Notes under the pieces: generated by a model
The model's database searches: none
Told to the model about the DNA's origin: nothing
What the model saw: the letters and a program-made list of their open reading frames with translations, nothing else
NCBI RefSeq assembly: GCF_008642275.1
Contig: NZ_CP029189.1
Location: 3,168,001-3,232,000 of the forward strand
Direction: 5' to 3'
From: Streptomyces venezuelae
GTDB taxonomy: Bacteria; Actinomycetota; Actinomycetes; Streptomycetales; Streptomycetaceae
DNA: 64,000 nucleotides
Made by a program: the position numbers and the translations under genes
Shown: positions 1-8,331 of the stretch, in pieces
How positions within the stretch are numbered: position 1 is the first letter of the stretch
Layout: every line of letters starts with the position of its first letter

Positions 1-1785
1 CGGCGGCGGTACGGGCTTGCCCGCCGCGTCCACCAGCCCCAGCCACGGCGAGTGCGGGATCCGCACCAGCACCCGTCCGGGCTCCTTCACGTCGACGACC
101 AGCTGGTCGGCGCTCGCCCGCACCACGGTCGCCGGTCCGGCCACCAGGTCGGTGGGCTCGTGGACCTTGAAGAGCTGCCAGTTCGCGTCGCCCCACACCT
201 GCTGGAGGTACGGGAGCCCCGCGCGCACCAGCTTCGCCTCGTCCTCCCCGCCCGAGTCGGGTTTGTCGGCGGGCAGCACCACGTAGTGCACGGCCCAGCG
301 CTCCAGCCAGGCCCGGTAGCTGTCGTCGGTGAGGGTGTCGTCGTAGAAGAGCGGGTTGCGCTCCAGGTCGGCCTGCCGGTTCCAGCCGCGCGCGAGGTTC
401 ACGTACGAGGGGAAGGCGGAGGACTCGCGGTGGCTGCTGGCCGGGACCACCTCGACCCGGCCCCGGTCGGCACCCGCCTTCTGCAGCTGGTCGACGAGCG
501 GGGCCAGCTCCCGGCTCCAGGCGGCCAGCGGGGTGGTGCGGACGATGTCGGTGACGCTGTTGGTGGTGATCCAGGCGTTGATCCCGAGGCAGGCCAGCAG
601 TACGGCGTACCAGCGCCGCGAGCGCCGAAGCTCGTACGGGAGGGCCGCGAGCAGCACGGCCCCGCCGAACAGCATCACCAGGCGGGTGACGTTCGAGCCG
701 ATCTGCGAGTCGATCACCCAGGTCAGGAAGACACCGAGGGTGTAGACGGCCGAGGCGATCCGGACGGTCTTCCACCGCCTCGGTACGAGGAACACGATCA
801 GCAGCCCGAACGCGAACGGCAGCCCGGCCGAGCCGATCTTCATCGGCTGGGTCCCGGAGAACGGGAACAGCCACGCCGACAGCCCCACCACGGCCACCGG
901 GGCCAGCCCCAGCGCGTACGCGCCCGGGCGCCGCCCGCTGAGGAACAGCGCGGCCGCGATCACCCCGAGGAAGAGCCCGGCGACGGGGCTGGCGGCGGTC
1001 GCGAGGCCGGCCAGCGGGGCCGCCACGGCGGCCTTGGCCCAGCGCCGCTCGGCCCACTTGCGGGGCCAGCAGAAGACTGCGGCGACGGCGCCGAGCGCGA
1101 ACATCACGCCGAGACCGAAGGTGACGCGTCCGGAGAGGGCGTTGCAGAGCAGGCCGTAGACCCCGGCCAGGGCGGGCCACAGGGGCTCGCGCACGGCTCC
1201 GCGGCAGCGGGTCAGGATCAGCGCGAGCAGCCCCGCCGAGACGGTGCCGGCGATCATCATCGTGGTCCGGACGCCGAGCATGTGCATGAGGTACGGCGAG
1301 ACCACGCTGTACGAGACGGGGTGCATGCCGCCGTACCAGGCGAGGTTGTACGCCGAGTCGGGATGGCGGCCGACGAACTCGGCCCAGGCGTCCTGCGCGG
1401 CCAGGTCGCCGCCGCTGTTGGCGAAGCTGAAGAACCAGACGACGTGCAGCAGCGCGGCCAGGGCGGTGGCGACGGCCACCGGGTGGCGCCGGGCACCGTC
1501 GAGAACCGCACCGAGCGGGCCGCGGGGCGGCCGTATGCCACCGGGAGCGGAGGGAGCCGTCGCGGCCGGCCCGGCGAGCACGGCGGTCGCGGCCGGCCCG
1601 GCGGTCCTGGAGACTCCGGCTGCGGAGGCGGACCCGGCGGGCGCAGAGGCACCGGCGGCGGGCACAGAGGCCCCGGAGGCGGACCCGGCGGCCCCCGCTG
1701 CGGGCGCGGAGGTCCCGGAAGCACCGCCGCCGTCGGCCGACGGGATGGCCTCCTGCCGTCGGCCCTGCTGCTCAGCGGTGGTCAC
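1..1785 (-). CDS. Polytopic membrane protein with C-terminal extracytoplasmic domain (partial)
   Basis: The gene reads leftward off the window start, so its 3' end is missing and 595 residues are visible. It starts at a GTG preceded by GGGGAG seven bases upstream. The first ~90 residues are an Ala/Pro/Gly/Ser-rich, probably disordered cytoplasmic tail. About ten hydrophobic segments follow, then a soluble region with WAVHYVVLP and a beta-rich tail. This architecture resembles GT-C-like integral membrane proteins of actinobacteria, but no catalytic motif was recognised, so the substrate is unknown. It lies just downstream of the D-Ala-D-Ala carboxypeptidase on the same strand, so a cell-envelope role is an inference. 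Confidence 0.75.
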   Translation of the reverse strand, partial: MTTAEQQGRRQEAIPSADGGGASGTSAPAAGAAGSASGASVPAAGASAPAGSASAAGVSRTAGPAATAVLAGPAATAPSAPGGIRPPRGPLGAVLDGARRHPVAVATALAALLHVVWFFSFANSGGDLAAQDAWAEFVGRHPDSAYNLAWYGGMHPVSYSVVSPYLMHMLGVRTTMMIAGTVSAGLLALILTRCRGAVREPLWPALAGVYGLLCNALSGRVTFGLGVMFALGAVAAVFCWPRKWAERRWAKAAVAAPLAGLATAASPVAGLFLGVIAAALFLSGRRPGAYALGLAPVAVVGLSAWLFPFSGTQPMKIGSAGLPFAFGLLIVFLVPRRWKTVRIASAVYTLGVFLTWVIDSQIGSNVTRLVMLFGGAVLLAALPYELRRSRRWYAVLLACLGINAWITTNSVTDIVRTTPLAAWSRELAPLVDQLQKAGADRGRVEVVPASSHRESSAFPSYVNLARGWNRQADLERNPLFYDDTLTDDSYRAWLERWAVHYVVLPADKPDSGGEDEAKLVRAGLPYLQQVWGDANWQLFKVHEPTDLVAGPATVVRASADQLVVDVKEPGRVLVRIPHSPWLGLVDAAGKPVPPP

Positions 1786-1889
1786 TGCCGCACTCCCCAA
1801 CCCATGAGTCCACGAACTTCCCGGCAGCCAAGACGCGGCCCGGCGCCCCGGGGTTGCCCGGGGCGCCGGATCCACGCTCTCACCGGATG

Positions 1890-4526
1890 TCAGCCGACGC
1901 GCGTCAGCTTGCTGCCGATGCCCGGCGCTGCGAGGTCGGTCTTGAGCGCCACCGGCACCTTGACCTGGCTGGCGCCCTCGCCGACGGTCAGCAGGCCGAC
2001 CTCGGTACCGGCCGTCGCGGTCTGCGGCAGCTTGCCGCCGCCGTCCGCGAGCTTGATGTCGACGGTCAGCGAGGCCCAGCCGACCGCCTGTACGTCGGCG
2101 GTGGCCACGACCGGCGTGCGGCCGCCGAGCCCGTCGTCGACGTAGCCCACGACATCACCCTTCTTCACGACGGTCGCGCCGTCGAGGGACTTCTGGGTGC
2201 CGATCATGAGCTGCTTGCTGGCGGCGATGACGGAGTCGATGATCGGCGGCTTGTGCTGGCCGAGGACCGCCCCGACGATCAGCTGGTTGGTGTTGCCGAC
2301 CTTCTTCTGCGCGGCGAAGAGGAGGTTTCCGCCGGCCTTGGTCGTCGTACCGGTCTTGATGCCGAGCGAGTCGTTGTAGGGGACCAGCCGGTTCCAGTTG
2401 TCCCACTTCTTGCCGGACGGGTCGATCCAGCTGGGCTTCTTCGTGATGTCGAGCAGCGTCTCGATCTCGACGAGCTTCAGCCCCAGCTTCACCTGGTCCT
2501 CGGCGGTGCTCACCGTCGTCGCGTCCAGACCCGAGGGGTCCGTGTACGTGGTGTTCTTCATGCCCAGTTCCTTGGCGGTGTCGTTCATCTTCTTGACGAA
2601 CGCCTCCTGGGAACCGGAGTCCCAGCGTGCGAGCAGCCGGGCGATGTTGTTGGCCGACGGGATCATGAGGGCGGCGATCGCGTCGTACTCCGAGATCTTG
2701 TCGCCCTCCTTGACCGTGTCGAGGGTGGACTCGTTGTCGGTCGAGTTGTTCTTCTTGCCCTCGGTCTCGGCCGTCTTGTCGACGTCGATCATCTCGCCCT
2801 GCTCACCCTTCTTGACGGGGTGGTCGCGCAGGATGATGTACGCCGTCATCGACTTGGTGACGCTCGCGATCGGCACGGGCTTCTGCTCGCCGGACTGGCC
2901 GAGCGTGCCGAGACCGGCGGCCGCCATGTACGCCTGTCCCTCGGTGGGCCACGGCAGCTGGGGCTTTGCGCCCTCGAAGGTGTACGAGGACTTCCCGGTC
3001 ATGACGAGCTTCGGCTCGGGCAGCGGGCGCACCAGCTGTACGACGGCCAGGATGACGATCAGGAGCGCGACCAGCGGCGCGTAGATCTTGAACCGCCGGA
3101 TGGCGGTGCGCATCGGGCTCGGCGGCGGGGGCGGGTTGTTCGTGAGGTCCGCCAGCATGTCGAGCGGCGGCTTGGGCGGCAGCGGCTGCTGCGTGGTCCG
3201 CTCGGAGTGGTCGAGCCGCGCGGCGGCGGGCGGAACCGGAACCCTCGGCCGCTGCCCGGCGGCGGGCGTCGGCTCGATCCCCTCCGGGCGCAGCGGCACG
3301 AAGGTGCTGCCCTTGGGCTGCGCGGCGTCGGGCTTGGCCCCGGCGGGCTTGGGGTCGGCCGGCTTGGGGTCGGCGGGCTTGGGGTCGGCCGGCTTGGGGT
3401 CGGCGGGCTTGGGGTCGGCCGGCTTGGGGTCGGCGGGGGCGGGCCGGGCCCCGGCGGGCTTGGCCAGGTTCAGCGGCTTGGCGGGGCCGGGCTCGGCGGG
3501 AGCCGGCTTCGGGCCCTCCGCCTTGGCCGCGTCCGCCTTCGGGACACGGAAGACGGCGGTGCGCTCGCTGTCCGCGGGCTCCTCCGCCTTCGGCTTCTCC
3601 GCCGCCGGCTTCGCCCCGGCGGCGGGAGCGGAAGCGGAAGCGGGCTTCACGGCGCGGAACACCGCGGTGCGCTCGCTGTCCGCGGGCTCCTCGGCCTTCG
3701 GCTTCTCGGCCGCCGGCTTCGGCCGCTCGGCTGCGGGAGCCGAAACGGAATCCGACTTGAAGGCGCGGAAGACGGCGGTGCGGTCGCTGTCCGCGGGCTC
3801 GCTGTCCGCGGGCTCTTCGGCCTTCGGCTTCTCGGCCGCGGGCTTCGCCTCGGCGGGCTTGAAGGCTCGGAAGACGGCGGTGCGCTCGCTGTCCGCGGGC
3901 TCTTCGGCCTTCGGCTTCTCGACCGCGGGCTTCTTCCCCGCCACGGGAGCGGGAGCAGCAGGGGCAGCAGGGGCTGCGGAGTCGCCGGAACCGGAATCGG
4001 AATCGGCACCGGAGACGGGCTCGGGGTCGGAAGCAGAAGCGGAGTCGGAAGCGGAAGCGGAGCCCGGTGCCTTGGTGCGGGCATCCTGCGTGCCGGACCC
4101 GACGGCGTCCGGCGTGGCCGGGCTCGCCTCGTCGTCCGTCGAAGCGGAAGCCGCGGAACCGGCTGCCGCGGACACGTCGTCGGCGTCGCCCGCCTCGTCA
4201 GCGTCATCGGCGGAGGCGACCCAGGCCGCCACCGCGTCCCGCAGCGGGTCCCGCCCGCCGGAGCCGGAGCCGGACCCGGACCCGGACTCGACCTCGGCCT
4301 CGGCCTCCGCTTCGGCCTCCGCTTCGGCCTCCGCCTCGACCGGGACCTCGACGTCGACGTCCACACCGGCACCGGCACCGGCAGTCGCCGCCGGACCGCC
4401 ACCGGACCCGCCGCTCTCGGGATCCCGCGGCCGGAACACCGAGAGCCTCGGGTCACGTTCCGCGGACGACTCCGCCGCCCCCGGCGCTCCTTCATCTACC
4501 GACTTGTCGGGGGACTCGCCCGCCAC
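1890..4526 (-). CDS. D-alanyl-D-alanine carboxypeptidase (PBP5/DacA-type) with long disordered N-terminal tail
   Basis: Serine DD-carboxypeptidase, 878 aa, which trims the terminal D-Ala from peptidoglycan stem peptides outside the membrane. All three penicillin-binding motifs are present: SVTK (Ser555/Lys558), SAN (624-626) and KTG (724-726). One membrane helix lies near residues 480-502. The ~475 residues before it are predicted cytoplasmic and low-complexity: E/A and S/D stretches, four copies of an EEPADSERTAVFR-like unit, six DPKPA units, then ERTTQQPLPPKPP. The GTG start is chosen because GGAGGAGGA lies just upstream; an in-frame ATG at 4694 would add 56 unlikely residues. Family members are usually 300-450 aa, so the tail is exceptional. 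Confidence 0.93.
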   Translation of the reverse strand: MAGESPDKSVDEGAPGAAESSAERDPRLSVFRPRDPESGGSGGGPAATAGAGAGVDVDVEVPVEAEAEAEAEAEAEAEVESGSGSGSGSGGRDPLRDAVAAWVASADDADEAGDADDVSAAAGSAASASTDDEASPATPDAVGSGTQDARTKAPGSASASDSASASDPEPVSGADSDSGSGDSAAPAAPAAPAPVAGKKPAVEKPKAEEPADSERTAVFRAFKPAEAKPAAEKPKAEEPADSEPADSDRTAVFRAFKSDSVSAPAAERPKPAAEKPKAEEPADSERTAVFRAVKPASASAPAAGAKPAAEKPKAEEPADSERTAVFRVPKADAAKAEGPKPAPAEPGPAKPLNLAKPAGARPAPADPKPADPKPADPKPADPKPADPKPADPKPAGAKPDAAQPKGSTFVPLRPEGIEPTPAAGQRPRVPVPPAAARLDHSERTTQQPLPPKPPLDMLADLTNNPPPPPSPMRTAIRRFKIYAPLVALLIVILAVVQLVRPLPEPKLVMTGKSSYTFEGAKPQLPWPTEGQAYMAAAGLGTLGQSGEQKPVPIASVTKSMTAYIILRDHPVKKGEQGEMIDVDKTAETEGKKNNSTDNESTLDTVKEGDKISEYDAIAALMIPSANNIARLLARWDSGSQEAFVKKMNDTAKELGMKNTTYTDPSGLDATTVSTAEDQVKLGLKLVEIETLLDITKKPSWIDPSGKKWDNWNRLVPYNDSLGIKTGTTTKAGGNLLFAAQKKVGNTNQLIVGAVLGQHKPPIIDSVIAASKQLMIGTQKSLDGATVVKKGDVVGYVDDGLGGRTPVVATADVQAVGWASLTVDIKLADGGGKLPQTATAGTEVGLLTVGEGASQVKVPVALKTDLAAPGIGSKLTRVG
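3346..3435 (-). repeat. Six tandem 15-bp units encoding DPKPA
   Basis: Six consecutive 15-bp units (consensus on the plus strand GGCTTGGGGTCGGCS) lie inside the carboxypeptidase gene and encode a Pro/Lys/Asp spacer. The period is a multiple of three, so copy-number changes would keep the frame. Confidence 0.9.
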
Positions 4527-4712
4527 CGTTCCTCCTCCATCGCCGCCACGTCCGGCTGTCCGAATGTCTAACAGTGTCCCGTCTCGGGAGCATCGCCCCC
4601 GTGCTAGACGAGAACGACATAGCTGCGGGTTCCCCCACAAAGCGGCCACGCGCTCTCGACAGATGAATGTGAGAGGCGTCACCCTGTCACTCATCCACGC
4701 GGGGAGGCATGG

Positions 4713-5447
4713 ATGGGCAGGAGCCGCAGAACAATTCCGGAGGAGCTTCTGCTGCTCGCCTTGGACCCGGCCACGGGTACCACGGCGCAGCCGCAGTCGC
4801 TCGACCTCGGCCTGGCCGGGGCACAGCTAGTGGAGCTGGCTCTGGCAGGACGGATAGCCCCTGATGGGGATCGTATCGCCGTGGTGATGCCACGGCCGAC
4901 AGGAGATCCGACTCTGGACTCCGCACTGGAACTGCTGCGCAGGCGCGGCAGCCCGGTACGGGCCGTCCACTGGATCGGCGGACCCCGGCTGGGGCTCCGC
5001 CAGATTTACCTCGCTCATCTGGAGCGCTGCGGCATGGTTCACGCCGTCGCGGGACAGATGTGCGGGGTGCTTCCGACGACTCGCTACCAGGCGACGGACA
5101 CGGAGATCAGCCGGGAGATCCGAGCCCGGCTCGACAGTGCGATCCGCACCGGCGTACCGCCGGACCCGCGGACCGCGGCGCTCGCCGCACTGGCCCACGC
5201 GGTCGGACTCGGCAAGCACCTGTACCCCGGCAACGAGGGGCGGTCGTCCAGGTCCCGACTGAGGGACCTGATCAGGCACGACCCGATGGGCGGACTCGTG
5301 GCGCACGCCGTGATGGACGTCCAGAACGGTGTGGCCGCGCAGCCACGCCGTGACCGCGCACCCGCACCGCCGGCCCGGGCCACGGCGAGCAGCGTTCCGC
5401 TGCAGCCGCGCCGGACGGGCGCGATGGCCCGCGCGGCCGCGCACTGA
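4713..5447 (+). CDS. GPP34 (GOLPH3-like) family phosphoprotein
   Basis: The 244-aa protein begins with the family hallmark TIPEELLLLALDP and matches the actinobacterial GOLPH3/GPP34 family throughout its first ~210 residues, ending in a short Pro/Ala tail. Eukaryotic GOLPH3 binds phosphoinositides at the Golgi; the function in Streptomyces is not established. The ATG has GGGGAGG five bases upstream. It is transcribed divergently from the carboxypeptidase and is followed by a strong hairpin terminator, so it is probably monocistronic. Confidence 0.88.
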   Translation: MGRSRRTIPEELLLLALDPATGTTAQPQSLDLGLAGAQLVELALAGRIAPDGDRIAVVMPRPTGDPTLDSALELLRRRGSPVRAVHWIGGPRLGLRQIYLAHLERCGMVHAVAGQMCGVLPTTRYQATDTEISREIRARLDSAIRTGVPPDPRTAALAALAHAVGLGKHLYPGNEGRSSRSRLRDLIRHDPMGGLVAHAVMDVQNGVAAQPRRDRAPAPPARATASSVPLQPRRTGAMARAAAH

Positions 5448-5551
5448 TCGACCCCGTTCCACCTGCTTGATCGCACCACATCGCACCACCATCGCAACGC
5501 CACCGCCCAGACCGACGTCCGCGAGGACCCGGTCGGTTCGGGAGCCGCCAG

Positions 5552-5597
5552 CGCGCGGGGTGGCGGGGCCGGTTCGCCGACCCCGCCACCCCGCGCG
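5552..5597 (+). terminator. Intrinsic terminator after the GPP34 gene
   Basis: A perfect 17-bp GC-rich stem (5552-5568 with 5581-5597) and a 12-base loop are followed by a T-rich stretch (TCTGTGTTTT). It separates the GPP34 gene from the XRE regulator. Confidence 0.85.
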
Positions 5598-5714
5598 TCT
5601 GTGTTTTCCGGGCCGTTCCCCAGCGGCACCGCCCGCTTCGGTGGCAGTCTGCTCAACACCAGATACGCAGAGAGACAGCTGCAAACGACAGAAGAAGGCG
5701 GAGGTGCCGTTCAC

Positions 5715-6599
5715 GTGGCGTCCAATGTCAATCCCACCGTCCGACGCCGCCGACTGGGCATGGAGTTGCGCAAACTCCGCGAAGACAAGGGCATGACGGC
5801 CGAACAGGTCGCCGAACGCCTCCTCGTCTCCCAGTCGAAGATCAGCCGCCTGGAGAACGGCCGCCGTTCCATCAGCCAGCGCGATGTCCGTGACCTGTGC
5901 GACGTCTACGAGGTCGAGGACCGCCGTCTCATCGACTCGCTGATGCAGATGGCCAAGGACTCCCGCCAGCAGGGCTGGTGGCACGCCTTCGGCGACATCC
6001 CGTACAGCGTCTACATCGGCCTGGAGACGGACGCCGCCAGCCTGCGCACGTACGAGCCCCTGGTGGTCCCAGGGCTGCTCCAGACGACCGAGTACGCACA
6101 GGCCCTGGTCCGCGGCGCGTGGCCGGAGACCGCCCCGGCCGACGTCGACAAGCGCGTCCAGGTCCGGATGCACCGCCAGAAGCGGCTTTCCGAGACGGAG
6201 AACAACAACCCGGACCTCGGCCCGCTGCGCCTGTGGGCGGTGATCGACGAGGCCGCACTGCGCCGGCGCGTGGGCGACGCCCAGCTGATGGTCCGGCAGC
6301 TCGAATACTTGATAGAGCAGTCGGAGCAGCCGCACATCACGGTGCAGGTGATGCCCTTCGAGCTGGGCGCACACCCCGGCGTCAACGGCCAGTACGCGAT
6401 CCTGGAGTTCCCGGACGCCTCCGACTCGACCGTCGTCTACATCGAGGGCGTGACGAGCGACCTGTACCTGGAGAAGGCCAACGACGTCCAGAAGTACAGC
6501 GTGATGTACGAGCACCTGCGCGCTCAGGCGCTCAACGTCGACCAGACCCGGGAGTTCGTCCGACAGATCATCAATCGATATGCGGACAAGGGCGCATAG
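5715..6599 (+). CDS. XRE-family transcriptional regulator (helix-turn-helix plus DUF5753)
   Basis: A 294-aa DNA-binding protein. Residues ~15-75 form a Cro/CI-type helix-turn-helix (LGMELRKLREDKGMTAEQVA, then SQSKISRLENGRR). The rest is the actinobacterial DUF5753 domain, with YEPLVVPGLLQTTEYAQAL and NVDQTREFVRQIINRYA. The GTG start is chosen because GGCGGAGG lies about ten bases upstream and the product then has the usual length. It pairs with the DUF397 gene downstream; XRE/DUF397 pairs are abundant in Streptomyces and some influence antibiotic production and development. The 220-bp gap to its partner is longer than usual and may hold a separate promoter. Confidence 0.93.
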   Translation: MASNVNPTVRRRRLGMELRKLREDKGMTAEQVAERLLVSQSKISRLENGRRSISQRDVRDLCDVYEVEDRRLIDSLMQMAKDSRQQGWWHAFGDIPYSVYIGLETDAASLRTYEPLVVPGLLQTTEYAQALVRGAWPETAPADVDKRVQVRMHRQKRLSETENNNPDLGPLRLWAVIDEAALRRRVGDAQLMVRQLEYLIEQSEQPHITVQVMPFELGAHPGVNGQYAILEFPDASDSTVVYIEGVTSDLYLEKANDVQKYSVMYEHLRAQALNVDQTREFVRQIINRYADKGA

Positions 6600-6819
6600 G
6601 GGCGGGATACGACCGGTATCACCCCTGCGCGTGGCGAGCGGGTCGGCACGGTACACCGTCACTACCCAGCCACATAAGGCTTGAATGGAATATGCCACTC
6701 GGTCGGGTGAACGATCCCTTCACCTGCCAGGAGCTGCCGGTAGCGTCGATCAGGTCAGCCGGAAGATTGGCCGACAGGACACCGGAACCACCGGAACTAC
6801 TCGCTCACCGGAGAGAAAC

Positions 6820-7029
6820 ATGGCTATTCGCCAGGGCGCCACGGCCAACTGGATCAAGTCCTCCTACTCCGCCAACGGCGCCTGCGTCGAGGTCAAGTCC
6901 CCCGTCACGGAGGCCATCGCCGTCCGCGACTCGAAGGTGCAGGACGGACCGTCCCTCACCTTCGCCCCCGACTCCTGGACCTCGTTCGTCACCGACGTCA
7001 CCGAAGGCCGGCTGGGACGCCTCGTCTGA
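6820..7029 (+). CDS. DUF397 small protein, partner of the XRE regulator
   Basis: A 69-aa protein with the DUF397 signature: WIKSSYSANGACVEV near the start, then AVRDSKVQDGPSLTF and a W-S-F motif in the last third. The ATG is preceded by GGAGAG. DUF397 proteins are encoded beside XRE regulators and are thought to modulate them, but the mechanism is not settled. The 220 bp upstream carries a short inverted repeat (GGTGAA-N7-TTCACC, near 6706-6724) that could be a control site. Confidence 0.92.
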   Translation: MAIRQGATANWIKSSYSANGACVEVKSPVTEAIAVRDSKVQDGPSLTFAPDSWTSFVTDVTEGRLGRLV

Positions 7030-7123
7030 ACATCGCGGCGCGCCCCAACCGCCTCCGCCGTTCCTCTCGTCCGGTCCCCGCATCCGTCACCATCAGCAGG
7101 ACCAGCGGGCCCGGCTTCCGCAA

Positions 7124-7180
7124 CACCCGCACCACATGTGTCACCTGCACCACATGCATCACCCGCACCACCTGCGTCAC
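7124..7180 (+). repeat. Three tandem 18-bp units (CACCCGCACCACMTGYRT-like)
   Basis: Three imperfect 18-bp units at 7124-7141, 7142-7159 and 7160-7177, plus a trailing CAC, lie between the DUF397 gene and a convergent gene. They would encode a His/Thr/Cys-rich hexapeptide repeat in any plus frame, but no start or ribosome-binding site supports translation. Confidence 0.7.
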
Positions 7181-7212
7181 TGACTGGAGCCCTCTCGACC
7201 GACCCGCCGTCT

Positions 7213-7254
7213 TGGCCGAGGGGGCTCGGCCATGCCCGGCGGGCCGACGGCCCG
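7213..7254. terminator. Double hairpin between convergent genes
   Basis: An 8-bp stem with a GGGG loop (7213-7232) is followed at once by a second stem, CGGGCC-GAC-GGCCCG (7240-7254). They sit just before the 3' end of the leftward gene and likely terminate transcription in both directions. Confidence 0.6.
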
Positions 7255-7255
7255 T

Positions 7256-8113
7256 TCAGCGCAGCTGATCGACGTAGCGGTCGGTCCCCGGCACCGTCGG
7301 GACGAACGGCGCCACCAGCTCCACCCGCCCCAGCCCGGCCTCCGCGACCTCCGCGTCCAGCCCCTGGAAGCGGTCCCAGCAGGTACGGGGGTCCTGCTGG
7401 AGGAACCACAGCAGCGTGAGGCGGGTGTCGACCCCCTCCACCTGCTTGACGTACGTCATCCGGTCACCCGGCAGCGGAGTGGGACGGAAGACCGTCACCA
7501 TCGCGGCCGGACCGCCGTGCAGCCGCTTCGGCAGCGCGCGCGAGCGCAGCCACTCCAGCAACTCGGCGCGCTGCTCCGGCCCGTCGGCGTCGACGACCTG
7601 GACGACCAGGCCCTCGTACGGGTGGTCCAGGGCGTGGAAGTCCCGCGGGCCCGCGGCGCCGTCGCGATAGACGGTGGCCACGTGGTCCTGGAAGGACGTG
7701 AAGACGTGGGTGCGGTCCTGGTAGACCCGGCCGTCGCGGTTCAGGCGCTTGTTGATGCCGACGGTCCACTTCATGTGCTCGTCGTAGCGGCCCCGGGTCA
7801 CCCAGTACGTCGAGATGTAGCAGCCCGCGGTGACCGGCTGGGCGACGGCCGACTTCTCGGGGTAGCGCAGCTCCTGCAGCTCGCGGGTGGCCACCCAGCG
7901 GCGGCCCGCGTACATCCAGGGCATGGCCATGGCCCCGGCGTAGTAGTGGTCGTCCTCGTACCAGCGGTTGTACGCGTACTCGTGGCCCGGGTGCGGTTCC
8001 ACCATGGTGATCAGCGCGTGGCCGGGGCGGACGCCGTAGGGGCCGACGGCCGCGAGCGCGGCGTAGTCCTCGACGCGGGTGTCCTGCTGCGGGTGCTGTT
8101 CTCCTGTCGTCAT
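7256..8113 (-). CDS. Probable two-domain dimeric alpha/beta-barrel (EthD/ABM-like) protein
   Basis: The 285-aa soluble protein has two segments that look like ferredoxin-fold alpha/beta-barrel modules: an N-terminal half beginning HALITMVEPHPGHEYAYNRWYEDDHYY and a C-terminal half with EGLVVQVVDADGPEQRAELLEWL. Such folds occur in EthD-like and monooxygenase-like proteins that act on aromatic or polyketide substrates. No catalytic residue was identified, so the reaction is unknown. Its start lies 12 bp from a perfect palindrome (8125-8143) of the same type as operators near other catabolic genes in this window, so it may be repressed by the same regulator. Confidence 0.6.
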   Translation of the reverse strand: MTTGEQHPQQDTRVEDYAALAAVGPYGVRPGHALITMVEPHPGHEYAYNRWYEDDHYYAGAMAMPWMYAGRRWVATRELQELRYPEKSAVAQPVTAGCYISTYWVTRGRYDEHMKWTVGINKRLNRDGRVYQDRTHVFTSFQDHVATVYRDGAAGPRDFHALDHPYEGLVVQVVDADGPEQRAELLEWLRSRALPKRLHGGPAAMVTVFRPTPLPGDRMTYVKQVEGVDTRLTLLWFLQQDPRTCWDRFQGLDAEVAEAGLGRVELVAPFVPTVPGTDRYVDQLR

Positions 8114-8124
8114 GGGACCGGTCT

Positions 8125-8143
8125 ATCTGATGCGGCATCAGAT
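8125..8143. promoter_or_regulatory. Palindromic operator ATCTGATGC-G-GCATCAGAT
   Basis: A perfect 19-bp palindrome lies just upstream of the leftward gene starting at 8113. Its core CTGATG-CGG-CATCAG fits the consensus CTGAYG-N3-CRTCAG seen at five other places in the window. Repressor binding here is an inference. Confidence 0.7.
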
Positions 8144-8152
8144 GGGGAGGGG

Positions 8153-8240
8153 TCGGGCGGGAGTCGGGCGGAGGCCGGGCGGGAGTCGGGCGGGGGTCGG
8201 GCAGGAGTCGGGCGGGGGTCGGGCGGGGGTCGGGCGGGAG
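8153..8240. repeat. G-rich minisatellite, eight 11-bp units
   Basis: Eight tandem 11-bp units of consensus TCGGGCGGGRG fill the spacer between two divergent genes. The plus strand carries many closely spaced GGG runs and could form G-quadruplexes. No coding function is evident. Confidence 0.9.
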
Positions 8241-8331
8241 CGCCGGAACCGGTCCGGCACCCGATACATAGATGCCGCCTACAACTTTCCGTCGCTACGA
8301 TGCGCGCACCCGCCTCCCGAAGGAGCTGCCC

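Noticed and set aside
52..2145. A 697-codon plus-strand frame at the window start
   Set aside because: The minus strand encodes a multi-helix membrane protein with proper codon bias; the plus frame has no recognisable domain.
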